Assembly (NCBI GenBank): GCA_963843535.1
Contig: CAWJKU010000001.1
Span: 124,001-188,000, forward strand
Origin: CAVUNY01 sp963843535
Lineage (GTDB): Bacteria; Chloroflexota; Anaerolineae; Anaerolineales; Anaerolineaceae
Length of the DNA: 64,000 nt
Reading direction: 5' to 3'
Below the pieces are notes generated by a model that was not told the DNA's origin, made no database searches, and saw only the letters and a list, made by a program, of their open reading frames with translations. Of the stretch, positions 1 to 8,312 are shown one piece after another. A program made the position numbers and the translations under genes. Each line of letters opens with the position of its first letter. The first letter of the stretch is position 1.

Positions 1-808
1 ATTGATAAGGGATGCCTGCTTTTTCCGCGCTGTCGGCCATAAAGCGCACCAGGCGCGGATCGGAAATCATCCCGCCGTCGCGCACTTTGACAGTGGGCCC
101 TTTGCCCAGGCTGACTTCCATTTTCAAGGCTTTCGGGGTATCGCCCACGCCGGTCACATCCACGGAGATGCCGATTTCTGCATCCACGGCATAGGCAGCC
201 GTGGTAGCCCCGCGCAGCCCTACTTCTTCCTGGGTGCTGAACACAAAGTAGACCTCGTTCGGGCTGTCTTGCATCTGGCGCAGGGTCTCGATCAGCACGG
301 CGCAGCTGACACGGTTGTCCATGGCTTTTGAAACCAGCCGGTTGCCCAGGTCAAGCATGGGCCGGTCAAAGACGCCCGCGTCGCCCACTTTTACCGGGCA
401 TTCTGCCCGGTTGGCGGCGCCGACATCGATGTACATCTGCTCGAAGGTATGCACTTTATCAGGGGTCTCGAGGCGCTCGCCGCCGATCATCCCGCTCACG
501 CCGCTGACGAAGCGCACCCGGCTGCCGTAGCAGGTATGCGGGCGTACGCCGCCAATGGTGGTGAAGCGTACAAACCCGTTGTCATCGATATGGGTAGCCA
601 TTACCCCAATCTCATCCATGTGGGCCGAGAGCATGATGCGCTGCCCGCCGGGTGCTTTTTGTCCCTTGCGAGCGATCAGGTTGCCGAGCGCATCCACGCG
701 CACTTCGTCCGCCAGGCCTTGAATTTCACCCTGGATCAATTTGCGAACCTGAGCTTCAAAACCCGATGGTCCCACCGACTCTACGAGCTGCTTGATAAGT
801 TCTTTCAT
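1..808 (-). CDS. M42 family metallo-aminopeptidase (partial, C-terminus beyond window)
   Basis: Cytosolic M42 (glutamyl aminopeptidase/endoglucanase family) peptidase that trims short peptides. The reading frame opens at ATG 806-808 (MKELIKQLVESVGPSGFEA) and runs off the left edge after about 269 residues; M42 proteins usually have about 350. The metal-ligand motif SAHMDEIG lies near residue 61 (His63), and further in are the DNR and QEEVGLRG motifs that carry the second-metal Asp and catalytic Glu of the family. It is the most downstream gene seen of a minus-strand group with an MFS transporter and two more M42 peptidases. The specific substrate cannot be read from the sequence. Confidence 0.9.
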   Translation of the reverse strand, partial: MKELIKQLVESVGPSGFEAQVRKLIQGEIQGLADEVRVDALGNLIARKGQKAPGGQRIMLSAHMDEIGVMATHIDDNGFVRFTTIGGVRPHTCYGSRVRFVSGVSGMIGGERLETPDKVHTFEQMYIDVGAANRAECPVKVGDAGVFDRPMLDLGNRLVSKAMDNRVSCAVLIETLRQMQDSPNEVYFVFSTQEEVGLRGATTAAYAVDAEIGISVDVTGVGDTPKALKMEVSLGKGPTVKVRDGGMISDPRLVRFMADSAEKAGIPYQ

Positions 809-879
809 GGTTCTCCTGTGATTGGCTGTTCAAGGGCAGCTGGTTTCTGAAGACCGACCAACCCTATGATTTAGATCAA

Positions 880-2277
880 TTATGCGTTTAAATTTACCAC
901 GGTCTCATACCTGGCAGCTAATTCCTCCAGATATTGGGTATCTTCTACCCGCATCAAGTATGGATTGAACAGTTGGGCGGTGCAGAAAATAATTAATATA
1001 GCGCCCAGCACGGTGATCACTGCGCCAACGTCAAATAACCCACCCAGCGCTCCCGCGATGGCTGTACTGGCCGGCCAGGTAAATTGGGCGATTACCCGGC
1101 GCACCGAAAAAACCCTGCCCTGCAGCTCGCGTGGGGTCTGCGTCTGCCAGATCGTTTGTGAGTGGGCGTTCATGATCGGGGTCATCCCATCCAACAACAG
1201 GAACAACCCCGCGGTGACAAACAGCCAGCGCGACTGACCGATGGCCAACATGAGCACGCCCACCAGGATCATAGGCAGGACAACCCCTAAAACTCTACGC
1301 CGTTTCAACCCGCCCCAGCTGCTGATGATTACACCGCCTGCCACCCCACCCACACTGGCCAGCGTGCCCATCAGGGCCATGGCGGTTTCGATGGTGAACC
1401 CGCGCGCCGCCCAATCGGCCTGCAAGTTAAACTTGACCAGCAGAGGATATAAGACTCCCATGGGGCCGGTGATGAAGTTGACCATGGCGAAGGTACCCAG
1501 CAGCCAGAGCATGGGCCGCCTGTGCCAGATAAATAATGCCCCCTGGCGGATATCGGCCCACATTGACTTTTTTGCCTGCCCAGGCTGAGCCTCCAGATCG
1601 GTTCGTTTGGGTGAGGGAATAAACAAGAAAATCAGAACAATTGACGCGATAAAGAACGTGGCCGAATCAATACCCATTAAAAATGGGGTGCCGGTCTTTA
1701 AAGAGGTGATGAAATTGTTGGCGCCAGATTGGCGTAGAATTTCCGGGATGCCGATGATCGCCGCCGCAATTCCTGGCGAGAGCAGGCCAGAAAGCGACCA
1801 AATCGTCTGCATCATGCCGTTGGCCCGGGGAAGCTGTACATCCGGTACCAGCATGGCGTAAGAAGTATCAAAAGCAGCGCCGTGAAATGCGCCCAACACG
1901 GCTTCGATAAACATGATGATCAACAGCGACCAGAGTTCCAGGGCCTGGTTGATGATTAATACCATCAAGACCAGGCTTACCAGCGCATTGAGAAAATCGG
2001 CGGCAATCATGGTTCGTTTGCGGTCGTGCCGGTCGGCCCAGGCTCCGGCGATAGGCGCCAGAAAAACGGTTGGCAGGCTGAAGATCAATGCCGTGGCTGA
2101 AATCGCCAGGGCCAGCTCGGCCTTTTGCCCATCCAACGGGTAGCGTTCTTTGACCAGCCAGATGTTCAGGCCAAAGTAAGTTAAAGCGCTGCCCAACACC
2201 GAAATCGATTGGGTGATCCAAACGATGACAAAGGTGCGAAAGCCGTTGGGAGGAGGGGTATAGGCCGCTTGCGCCAA
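880..2277 (-). CDS. MFS transporter (drug/solute efflux type)
   Basis: A 465-residue integral membrane protein with about 12 hydrophobic segments and the MFS loop 2-3 signature GAWADRHDRKR near residue 80. The layout resembles the MFS_3/enterobactin-exporter-like group, whose members export small molecules by proton antiport. The start is a TTG at 2275-2277, only 4 bases after the stop of the upstream M42 peptidase, so it is probably translationally coupled; no good Shine-Dalgarno is visible. The substrate is unknown. Its place between peptidase genes suggests a peptide- or amino-acid-derived cargo, but that is inference only. Confidence 0.85.
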   Translation of the reverse strand: MAQAAYTPPPNGFRTFVIVWITQSISVLGSALTYFGLNIWLVKERYPLDGQKAELALAISATALIFSLPTVFLAPIAGAWADRHDRKRTMIAADFLNALVSLVLMVLIINQALELWSLLIIMFIEAVLGAFHGAAFDTSYAMLVPDVQLPRANGMMQTIWSLSGLLSPGIAAAIIGIPEILRQSGANNFITSLKTGTPFLMGIDSATFFIASIVLIFLFIPSPKRTDLEAQPGQAKKSMWADIRQGALFIWHRRPMLWLLGTFAMVNFITGPMGVLYPLLVKFNLQADWAARGFTIETAMALMGTLASVGGVAGGVIISSWGGLKRRRVLGVVLPMILVGVLMLAIGQSRWLFVTAGLFLLLDGMTPIMNAHSQTIWQTQTPRELQGRVFSVRRVIAQFTWPASTAIAGALGGLFDVGAVITVLGAILIIFCTAQLFNPYLMRVEDTQYLEELAARYETVVNLNA

Positions 2278-2281
2278 GGGT

Positions 2282-3373
2282 TTATTCTCGGGGCTGGCTG
2301 AGGATATCGGCTGGCAGGTGGATTAATGCCTGGTAAACCAGCGCCAGGGTTGCCTGCCAATCGGACAGGCGTGAAACCAGGGCCGCGGTGTGCGCGTAAC
2401 GGCCAGGGATGGAAATGGAGACGCTTGGAATGCCGGCGCGCTGTTTATGGATGGCGCCGGCGTTTGTTCCGCCGCCGCCTGGCTGGCGGAACTGGTAAGG
2501 AATGCCCAGGCTGTCGCCGGTGGCGGTCAGGTGGCGCAGCAGGCGCGGGTCCGCCAGGGTGCCGGCGTCCGCCAGGTATATGGCCGGGCCAAGCCCTAAA
2601 CGGGTATTGTAGACGGCGTTTTCCGAGCCATCCCAGGCCGGCAGGTCGTTGGCAGGGGTCGAGTCGATGGCAATCGCCAGGTCCGGGTCCAGGGCATAGG
2701 CGGCAATCTTTGCCCCACGCAGCCCCACCTCTTCCTGAACGGTGAAAGCAGCACACAACTCGATATTCCCAGGGGCGTGCTTGACCAGCTCGATCAGGGT
2801 GGCGACGCCCAAGCGGTCATCCAGGGCTTTACCCCGCAGGCTGGGTCCGATTTGCTGGAAGGAAGTGGCGAAGGTGGCGCGGTCGCCAACCCTGGCCTTG
2901 CTGTCGCCGGATGGGCCCAGGTCAATTTTCAGGCTGTCCAGCGGGATCATGCTTTTGCGTTCATCATCCGTGGTGTGGTGGATCGGTTTGGCGCCAATTA
3001 CCCCCGGCGCGTGGTCTTTGCCGACCAGAACCGGTTTTCCTGGTAGCTGGCGCACATCGATGCCGCCGACCAGCTCAAAGCGAAACAGTCCTTCATCCCC
3101 GCCTTCCACCAGCATGAAGCCGACTTCATCCATGTGGGCGTCAAGCATTACTTTGAGCGCCGGCTGTTGGCGGGCGTGAACGCGCACCAGCACGCTGCCC
3201 ATGGCATCTACTTTAACTTCATCCGCAAAGGGAGTGACCTCATCGATCACAATCCGGCGGACTTCGCTTTCATCGCCGGAGACCGCCACGGCATTGCTCA
3301 ACTTTTCCAGCAGGGCAATCTGTTCGGCGCCGATTTCGGGTGCCTGCGCAAGGTTTTCTTTTCTATCGGTCAT
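2282..3373 (-). CDS. M42 family metallo-aminopeptidase
   Basis: A 363-residue M42 peptidase. The first metal motif LDAHMDEVG is around residue 78 (His80). It is followed by LDDRLG, VQEEVGLRG (catalytic Glu and metal Glu), the AIDSTPAND segment with a metal Asp, and a C-terminal RYAHTAA with the last metal His, so all expected ligands of the dinuclear site are present. It lies 3 bases downstream of another M42 gene and 4 bases upstream of the MFS gene, consistent with one transcript. It is divergent from its two M42 neighbours, which argues for different peptide specificities rather than a recent duplication. Confidence 0.92.
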   Translation of the reverse strand: MTDRKENLAQAPEIGAEQIALLEKLSNAVAVSGDESEVRRIVIDEVTPFADEVKVDAMGSVLVRVHARQQPALKVMLDAHMDEVGFMLVEGGDEGLFRFELVGGIDVRQLPGKPVLVGKDHAPGVIGAKPIHHTTDDERKSMIPLDSLKIDLGPSGDSKARVGDRATFATSFQQIGPSLRGKALDDRLGVATLIELVKHAPGNIELCAAFTVQEEVGLRGAKIAAYALDPDLAIAIDSTPANDLPAWDGSENAVYNTRLGLGPAIYLADAGTLADPRLLRHLTATGDSLGIPYQFRQPGGGGTNAGAIHKQRAGIPSVSISIPGRYAHTAALVSRLSDWQATLALVYQALIHLPADILSQPRE

Positions 3374-3376
3374 GAA

Positions 3377-4438
3377 TTATTCATCCCAATGAATTTTTTG
3401 GATAAAATCAGGTTCCAGCCGGGCAATGAACTCAGCCAGCAGGTGACCGGCGCGGCTGATGTCCTTAAGGGCCACCAGCTCCACCGGGGTATGCATATAG
3501 CGCAGCGGGATGCTGATCACCATGGTGGGAATGCCTTCGGCTACGACCTGCATGGCGTAGGCGTCGGTGTCCGAATGGCGCGGCATGGCTTCCAGGGTAT
3601 GGGGAATGTCCAATTTTTCCGCCAGCTCGTTGAAAGCCTTATACAATGCCGGGTGAATGTTCGGACCCCAGCCAAGGGTTGGTCCTTTACCTAATGTGAA
3701 ACCGCGGAAGTCATTTACCCCAGGTCCCTTGGCGAAAGTCACATCGATGGCGACAGCCAGGTCTGGGCGGATCTCGAAGGGTGAAGTATATGCTCCGGCA
3801 AAACTTTCTTCTTCCTGGGAGGAAGCCACTGCCCAGACATCCCAGGTATGGCTCATATGCTGCAGCTCTTGCAGACACAGGGTCACTGCCGCCACGGAGG
3901 CCCGGTTGTCCAGCGAGTGCCCGGCCAGGGTCTCACCGGTCAATTCCAGCGGCGCCTGGGCAAAGGAAGCCAGATCTCCCACCCGCACCATCCGGGCCAC
4001 TTCCTCAGCCGGCAGGCCGGTATCGATGAATAAATATTCCATGGCGACCGGTTTGCCGCGAGCAGAGGGCGGCAGCAGCCGGTCTGTGGGCTGCACCACC
4101 ACCCCGGGCAGGTCTGTCCGGCCGTGTACCGTGACCATTTGCCCGGGCAAAATGCGCGGGTCGACCCCGCCGATTTCGGTAAAGCGCAGCAGGCCGTCGC
4201 TGCTGCCGGTGACCATCAGACCGATAGCATCCATATGGGCAGAAAGAAGGATGCGCGGGTGTTTTTCAGATGCCAAAGATGCTTTTCTTAAGCCGTGCAG
4301 GCTGCCGACCCGGCTGACGGAAAGCTCATCCACCAGGGGCCGCCAGGCATCGGCGATGACTTCTCTCACCGGAGTCTCAAAGGCGGAAAGTCCCGCCTGG
4401 GTAAGAAGTGTTTTCAGAAATGGGGTTAGTTCAATCAT
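3377..4438 (-). CDS. M42 family metallo-aminopeptidase
   Basis: A 353-residue M42 peptidase if started at ATG 4436-4438 (MIELTPFLKTLL). A longer frame exists upstream, but its first 38 residues are Arg/Pro-rich read-through of the preceding gene, so the internal Met, with GAGG 12 bases before it, is preferred. Motifs: LLSAHMDAIG (His68), LDNRASV, SQEEESFAG, AIDVTF and RYMHTPVE. The catalytic segment reads SQEEESF instead of the usual QEEVGxRG; the two Glu are kept but the flanking residues are not, which may mark a distinct subgroup. Confidence 0.9.
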   Translation of the reverse strand: MIELTPFLKTLLTQAGLSAFETPVREVIADAWRPLVDELSVSRVGSLHGLRKASLASEKHPRILLSAHMDAIGLMVTGSSDGLLRFTEIGGVDPRILPGQMVTVHGRTDLPGVVVQPTDRLLPPSARGKPVAMEYLFIDTGLPAEEVARMVRVGDLASFAQAPLELTGETLAGHSLDNRASVAAVTLCLQELQHMSHTWDVWAVASSQEEESFAGAYTSPFEIRPDLAVAIDVTFAKGPGVNDFRGFTLGKGPTLGWGPNIHPALYKAFNELAEKLDIPHTLEAMPRHSDTDAYAMQVVAEGIPTMVISIPLRYMHTPVELVALKDISRAGHLLAEFIARLEPDFIQKIHWDE

Positions 4439-4451
4439 CCGTTCGAAATCC

Positions 4452-4910
4452 TCAAGGTGTCTCAGGGGTATTGGTGGGCGTATTGGTATCCACAGGCGGA
4501 AGAGGCGTGGCAGTCGGCGTGGGGGTAGCCGAAGGCGGCTGCGGGGTGGCACTCGGCGTGCTGGTAAAGGTTGCCGTGGGGGTGGGAGAAGGCGTTGCCG
4601 TCTGGGTGGCCGTGGGGGTTGGGGTGGGAGGTGTAAACGGGGTATAGGTCACGCTGGGTGTCCAGGTGACCGTGGCGGTTGGCGAGACGGTAATCGTTGC
4701 AGATGCAGCCAGGGATGGGGTGGGTGTAATGGGGGTGTTGGTATGGGTAGTTGTGGGGGGTAATCCGGTGGGTGTGGCGGTTGCACCTGAGCCTCGCGCC
4801 CGGCCGATTTGCAGCACAACGATCCCCAGGCAGTAACAGGCCATGGAGAGCAGAATGATAATCACGAGTAGTGTTCGGGTCCTTTTGCGCCGTTCCAACC
4901 GGGAAGCCAT
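4452..4910 (-). CDS. Thr/Pro-rich single-pass membrane protein
   Basis: A 152-residue protein with a short basic N-terminus (ERRKRTRT), one hydrophobic segment at about residues 13-35, and then a low-complexity extracytoplasmic tail made almost entirely of TPTPTAT-like repeats, with no recognisable fold. The start at 4910 has AAGGAG 6 bases upstream. Stalks of this kind are common on cell-surface proteins of Anaerolineae and may be glycosylated or span the cell wall. There is no catalytic domain, so the role could be a structural spacer. It is the first gene of the minus-strand group leading into the M42 peptidases. Confidence 0.7.
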   Translation of the reverse strand: MASRLERRKRTRTLLVIIILLSMACYCLGIVVLQIGRARGSGATATPTGLPPTTTHTNTPITPTPSLAASATITVSPTATVTWTPSVTYTPFTPPTPTPTATQTATPSPTPTATFTSTPSATPQPPSATPTPTATPLPPVDTNTPTNTPETP

Positions 4911-5068
4911 GCATACTCCTTGTGAATTTCAATCTTATCACGAAACAAAGAGTTGGGCTTCTTCGTTTTGCCGGTAAAACAGCAGAAAAAAAGGAGGTAA
5001 AATGTCAGTTTTTTTGCCTGACCTGCGAGCAAATAACTGGTTAAAGAAATACCCCCCCATCATCAAAA

Positions 5069-6042
5069 TTATCTCCGGTCTTCCGGTTTCGCCTGGTTAA
5101 TTTCTTGTTTCACAGCCAGGTAAAGGCTCTCGGCGCGCAGATCGCTGATCGAGTAGCAGGGCGCATCCAGATGTTCAGCCAACTGCTGAGCCAATCCCTG
5201 GTCAAAGGCGATGTGTTCCATGTTGATCACCACAGAATGGATTTTCTCTTCCGCGATCAAATCCGCCAGGTTGTGGGCTTCATCTTGAGGGGGCTGTTGG
5301 CCCATGGCCACATTGCCGGCCCCATCTGTCAGCACCATTAACAGCGGCATGATATCCGGGTGGGTGATCTTTTCCTGGCGCAGGACTTCATGCGCCATGA
5401 GAAGACCGGCTGAGAGCGGGGTTTTCCCGCCCACCGGGATATCTTCCAGGGCGCGTTTCGCCAAAAATACGGAATTGGTCGGAGGCAGGACGAGCGTGGC
5501 GCGGTCTTTCTGGAATACGATCAGGCCGACTCGATCGCGGCGCTGGTAAGCATCGGTGAGCAGGGAGAGGATGGCGCCTTTGGTCGCCGCCATGCGTTCC
5601 GCGACCGCCATCGACCAGGAGGCATCTACCAGGAAAAGCACCAGGTTCGCCGCCCGCCTCACGCGCACCTTGCGCATGTAATCACCCGGGCGAATAGCAA
5701 AAGCCACGTGGCGGCGCAACTCTGCCCGCTCTCTCTGGAAAGGCGCAGCGGCGCGCAGGGTGGCATCCAGCGCCAGGTCAATCGGGTGGTCGGGGGAGGG
5801 GCGCGCCATGATATAACGCCCGCGCCGGTCAGAACGAGTCCGGCTGCGCCGCCGCCGGAATGCCGCATCATTTTATCCAGGGGAGTATCCAGGCGCCGCG
5901 GGGTAAAGGCCTCTCCGACTTTTACCTTTTGACCGCCTTCCCACCAACGAGCCTGTTTGTTGTCAAATACATCTTGGGGCGAAGGTTCCAGGCGCGCGTC
6001 TTGCGGCTCTTGTTGCTCGCTGCTGGCTTCGCCCTCGCTTAT
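5069..6042 (-). CDS. Magnesium/cobalt chelatase ChlD-type von Willebrand part (reached by frameshifting)
   Basis: This is the medium-subunit half of a ChlI-ChlD chelatase. The open frame 5069-5809 holds a VWA domain with the MIDAS motif DASWS (near residue 63 of that frame), a GGKTPL Thr and LTDG, preceded by the family segment LALDATLRAAAPFQ. The acidic/Gln-rich linker that normally joins it to the AAA+ part (GEAFTPRRLDTPLDK) is in a second frame, about 5855-6042. It enters from the ChlI frame at A7 (6042-6048). A further one-base shift near 5854, in a GGC repeat, is needed to join linker and VWA (HSG then RRRSRTRSDRRGRY). After both -1 shifts the product would be 689 residues, the normal size. 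See the recoding-site entry. Confidence 0.8.
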
Positions 6043-7136
6043 TTTTTTGAGGTATTGGCCTCTTGTCCCTGGGATTCGCTGAACTGCATGCGGGTCTGAC
6101 TGCCGGTAGCGCCTTCTAACTGCTCGATGCGCTCCTGCAGCTCTTCCATGGTCATTTCGGACTGCTGGAAGGGTCCGCGTTTGAGTCGGTGCGGCAGGGC
6201 CAGCTCGGCTGCCAGGGCGATATCGCGGTCGGTGATCGTCAGGCGTCCTTCAAAGGCAGCCATGGCCCGCGCCGCTTTGAGAATGACCAGGTCGGAGCGG
6301 TGCCCATCCACGTTTAATGAAGCCGTCAGGTTGGCAATCGCCAGCAAATTGCGGTTGGTAAAGGTGACCTGTTCCACGATCTCGCGGGCATGGCCGATCT
6401 GGGCGGAAAGATCTTCTTCTTTGGAAAGCCATTCCTGGCGAAATGATTCTGCGTTGGATTCAAAGGCCAGGTTGCGCTCCATGATCTGAACCCGTTCGCG
6501 GGCGTCTCGAATACCGTGAATGTCCACGGAGAGAGCGAAGCGGTCCAGCAGCTGCGGGCGCAAATCACCTTCTTCGGGGTTCATCGTGCCCACCAGGATG
6601 AAGCGCGCCGGGTGCGAGAAGGAAATCCCTTCACGCTCGACGACGTTGACCCCCATGGCGGCTGAATCGAGCAGCACGTCGACCACGTGGTCGTCGAGCA
6701 AATTTACTTCATCGATGTACAGCAAGCCACGGTTTGCGGCCGCCAGCACGCCCGGCTCAAAACGCCGCTCGCCTTTTTGGATGGCTTTTTCGATATCCAG
6801 CGTACCCACCACGCGGTCTTCGGTAGCCGAGACAGGCAGGTTGATGAAGGCGGTAGGCCGGGTGGTCACCGGCAGCTGGTCCCCATTCGCTGCCCGCTCG
6901 CGGCATTCGGTGCACCAGGTGGTCGGGTTGTCAGGATCGCAGCCAAAGCGGCAGCCGGCGACGATCTTAACCTGCGGCAGCAGGGCTGCCAGGGCACGGG
7001 CGGCGGTCGATTTCGCAGTTCCGCGTTCGCCGCGGATGAGAACCCCACCAATGCGTGGGTTGACAGCATTAAGCACCAGGGCGCGGCGCATCCGCTCCTG
7101 GCCGACGATAGCAGTGAAGGGATAAATAGCTGGCAT
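6039..7136 (-). CDS. ChlI/BchI-like AAA+ subunit of Mg- or Co-chelatase
   Basis: A 365-residue AAA+ ATPase from ATG 7134-7136 (MPAIYPFTAIVGQ). A longer frame begins 13 residues upstream, but the family begins at this Met and GGAGG precedes it. Walker A GERGTAKST is at residues 35-43, then comes the family Cys cluster CRFGCDPDNPTTWCTEC, Walker B LLYIDEVNLL, and sensor segment LVGTMNPEEG. It drives metal insertion into a porphyrin or corrin ring. There is no chlorophyll gene in the window, so a cobalt chelatase working with a CobN-type large subunit elsewhere is the more likely role (inference). The frame ends at TAA directly after an A7 run, where a -1 shift leads into the ChlD part. Confidence 0.88.
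   Translation of the reverse strand: MPAIYPFTAIVGQERMRRALVLNAVNPRIGGVLIRGERGTAKSTAARALAALLPQVKIVAGCRFGCDPDNPTTWCTECRERAANGDQLPVTTRPTAFINLPVSATEDRVVGTLDIEKAIQKGERRFEPGVLAAANRGLLYIDEVNLLDDHVVDVLLDSAAMGVNVVEREGISFSHPARFILVGTMNPEEGDLRPQLLDRFALSVDIHGIRDARERVQIMERNLAFESNAESFRQEWLSKEEDLSAQIGHAREIVEQVTFTNRNLLAIANLTASLNVDGHRSDLVILKAARAMAAFEGRLTITDRDIALAAELALPHRLKRGPFQQSEMTMEELQERIEQLEGATGSQTRMQFSESQGQEANTSKK
6040..6064 (-). promoter_or_regulatory. Putative programmed -1 ribosomal frameshift site in chlD
   Basis: On the minus strand the zero frame reads TCA AAA AAA TAA, a canonical A_AAA_AAA slippery heptamer (A7 at 6042-6048) followed at once by a stop. An SD-like AAGAGG (6059-6064) sits 10 bases upstream, the spacing known to stimulate -1 slippage. 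The -1 frame continues as ISEGEASSEQQEP into the normal ChlD linker. Termination gives the small (ChlI-like) subunit and slippage gives the medium subunit. Frameshift decoding of chlD genes has been reported in diverse prokaryotes; this instance is inferred from sequence. Confidence 0.7.
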
Positions 7137-7226
7137 TCCGGAATACAAGCCTCCATGCGGCTGAATGCGGTCCATCCGGCCGGAAATGATCGAATGCTAA
7201 TTGTACCACCGACCGAGATGAAAAAA

Positions 7227-7269
7227 TTTTGAGGGTATCGCGACCCTTAGGGTCGCGATACCCTCAAAA
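7227..7269 (-). terminator. Intrinsic terminator, 20-bp perfect hairpin
   Basis: Arms 7227-7246 and 7250-7269 are perfectly complementary (TTTTGAGGGTATCGCGACCC) with a 3-base loop. On the minus strand the stem is followed by a T-run (TTTTTT), so it should end transcription of the HAD gene at 7300-8004. Confidence 0.85.
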
Positions 7270-7299
7270 TAGAAATAATGTTGAAGGCGCTTGAGTCGC

Positions 7300-8004
7300 T
7301 CAGGATAGGGTCAAGATCTCCAGGATTTCGTTGTACGAGCGTGCTTCATAGGTGGCCGGCCAGCGCGCATCGGGTCCTTTCCCTTTGGGGTTGTACCACA
7401 GCGTGTCCAGGCCTGATTGGATGCCCCCGCGGATGTCGGAACTCAGGCTGTCGCCGATCACCAACACCTGGTGCGGATCAGGGTTCCCGGCCATGGCCAG
7501 CGCGGTAGTAGAGAAAGCCGGGTCGGGTTTGGTAAGGCGGAGTTCTTCTGAAATGGCCACAAATTTGAAATACGGGCCGATGCCTGATCCTACCAGGCGA
7601 GGACGCTGGACCTCCGGCAGGCCGTTGGTTATCAAGCCCATCTGGAAGCGGCCGGCGAGCTTTGCCATCATGAGCGTGACGCCGTCGAATAAGAAGAATC
7701 CGCGGGAAAGGTGGACCAGGTAGCGCTGGCTGAATACTTCCACCTCAGCGGGGATCCCCAGGCTGGCAAACAGGCGGGCGAAACGTTCCGAACGCAGGCG
7801 CAGCGCGTCGATTTTACCCTGCTCAAATTCGATCCAGATGGCCTGGTTGATCGCCTGGTAGGCCGGCATCAAACCCGGAACGCCGGCCAATCCAAATTCT
7901 TCGGCGGTTGCCGTCAGGGCATTGTTTTCAGCCCGGCTGTAATCGAACAGGGTGTCATCTGCGTCGAAAAATAACCACGAGTAAGGGATTTTATTGGCAG
8001 GCAT
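7300..8004 (-). CDS. HAD-superfamily hydrolase, YjjG-like (pyrimidine nucleotidase type)
   Basis: A 234-residue HAD phosphatase. Motif I is DADDT (residues 14-18, nucleophile Asp14, acid Asp16), motif II Thr is in GLITNG, motif III Lys in LTKPDP, and motif IV in VIGDSLSSDIRGG. The C1 cap between motifs I and II is helical, as in YjjG, the house-cleaning 5'-nucleotidase for non-canonical pyrimidine nucleotides. The DADDTLFDY segment and WYNP near the C-terminus fit that subgroup. It is followed by a strong intrinsic terminator and preceded by a repeat-filled spacer, so it is probably monocistronic. Confidence 0.85.
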   Translation of the reverse strand: MPANKIPYSWLFFDADDTLFDYSRAENNALTATAEEFGLAGVPGLMPAYQAINQAIWIEFEQGKIDALRLRSERFARLFASLGIPAEVEVFSQRYLVHLSRGFFLFDGVTLMMAKLAGRFQMGLITNGLPEVQRPRLVGSGIGPYFKFVAISEELRLTKPDPAFSTTALAMAGNPDPHQVLVIGDSLSSDIRGGIQSGLDTLWYNPKGKGPDARWPATYEARSYNEILEILTLS

Positions 8005-8061
8005 TTCCTCTCCGGGAAAATTTTATTTATTACGTGAGTTCGGGATGGTTGCTTTTTTGGA

Positions 8062-8215
8062 ACCCACCCCCGGCCCCTCCCACGCGCTCGCCCTTCGGGC
8101 GTACCTTGCGTATCGCGCTGCCGAAGGGCAGACTGGGAGGGGTGAAAAGAGGTTTCTGGAGAATTTTACTCCGCAAAGCGGAGTAAAATTCTCCAAACTA
8201 CTTAGTTTTACCCCG
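8062..8215. repeat. Composite GC-rich repeat with 17-bp perfect hairpin
   Basis: This fills most of the 308-bp gap between the HAD and HEAT-repeat genes. It has a C-rich module (CCCACCCCCGGCCCCTCCC), a GC hairpin around GCCCTTCGGGC, a G-rich module (GGGAGGGGTGAAAAGAGG), and then a perfect hairpin with arms 8158-8174 and 8178-8194 and loop AAA. The same order of modules, with a different hairpin sequence, occurs inverted at 26510-26690. Short frames here have no coding character. Confidence 0.6.
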
Positions 8216-8312
8216 TTCGCACTAGGACGCTCTCGCCCCTACGGGCGCACCAGGGTGTCAGCGCATCCGCAGGGGTTCGGGGGAGCAGAGGGGATCATGC
8301 CACATGATATTT

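Noticed and set aside
4462..4941. 159-codon His/Arg-rich frame on the minus strand opposite phase to the Thr/Pro protein
   Set aside because: It is a shadow frame of the TPT repeat gene, with no Shine-Dalgarno and biased composition that comes from the repeat.
8158..8194. CRISPR repeat candidate
   Set aside because: Single copy, a perfect hairpin, no regularly spaced repeats and no cas genes in the window.
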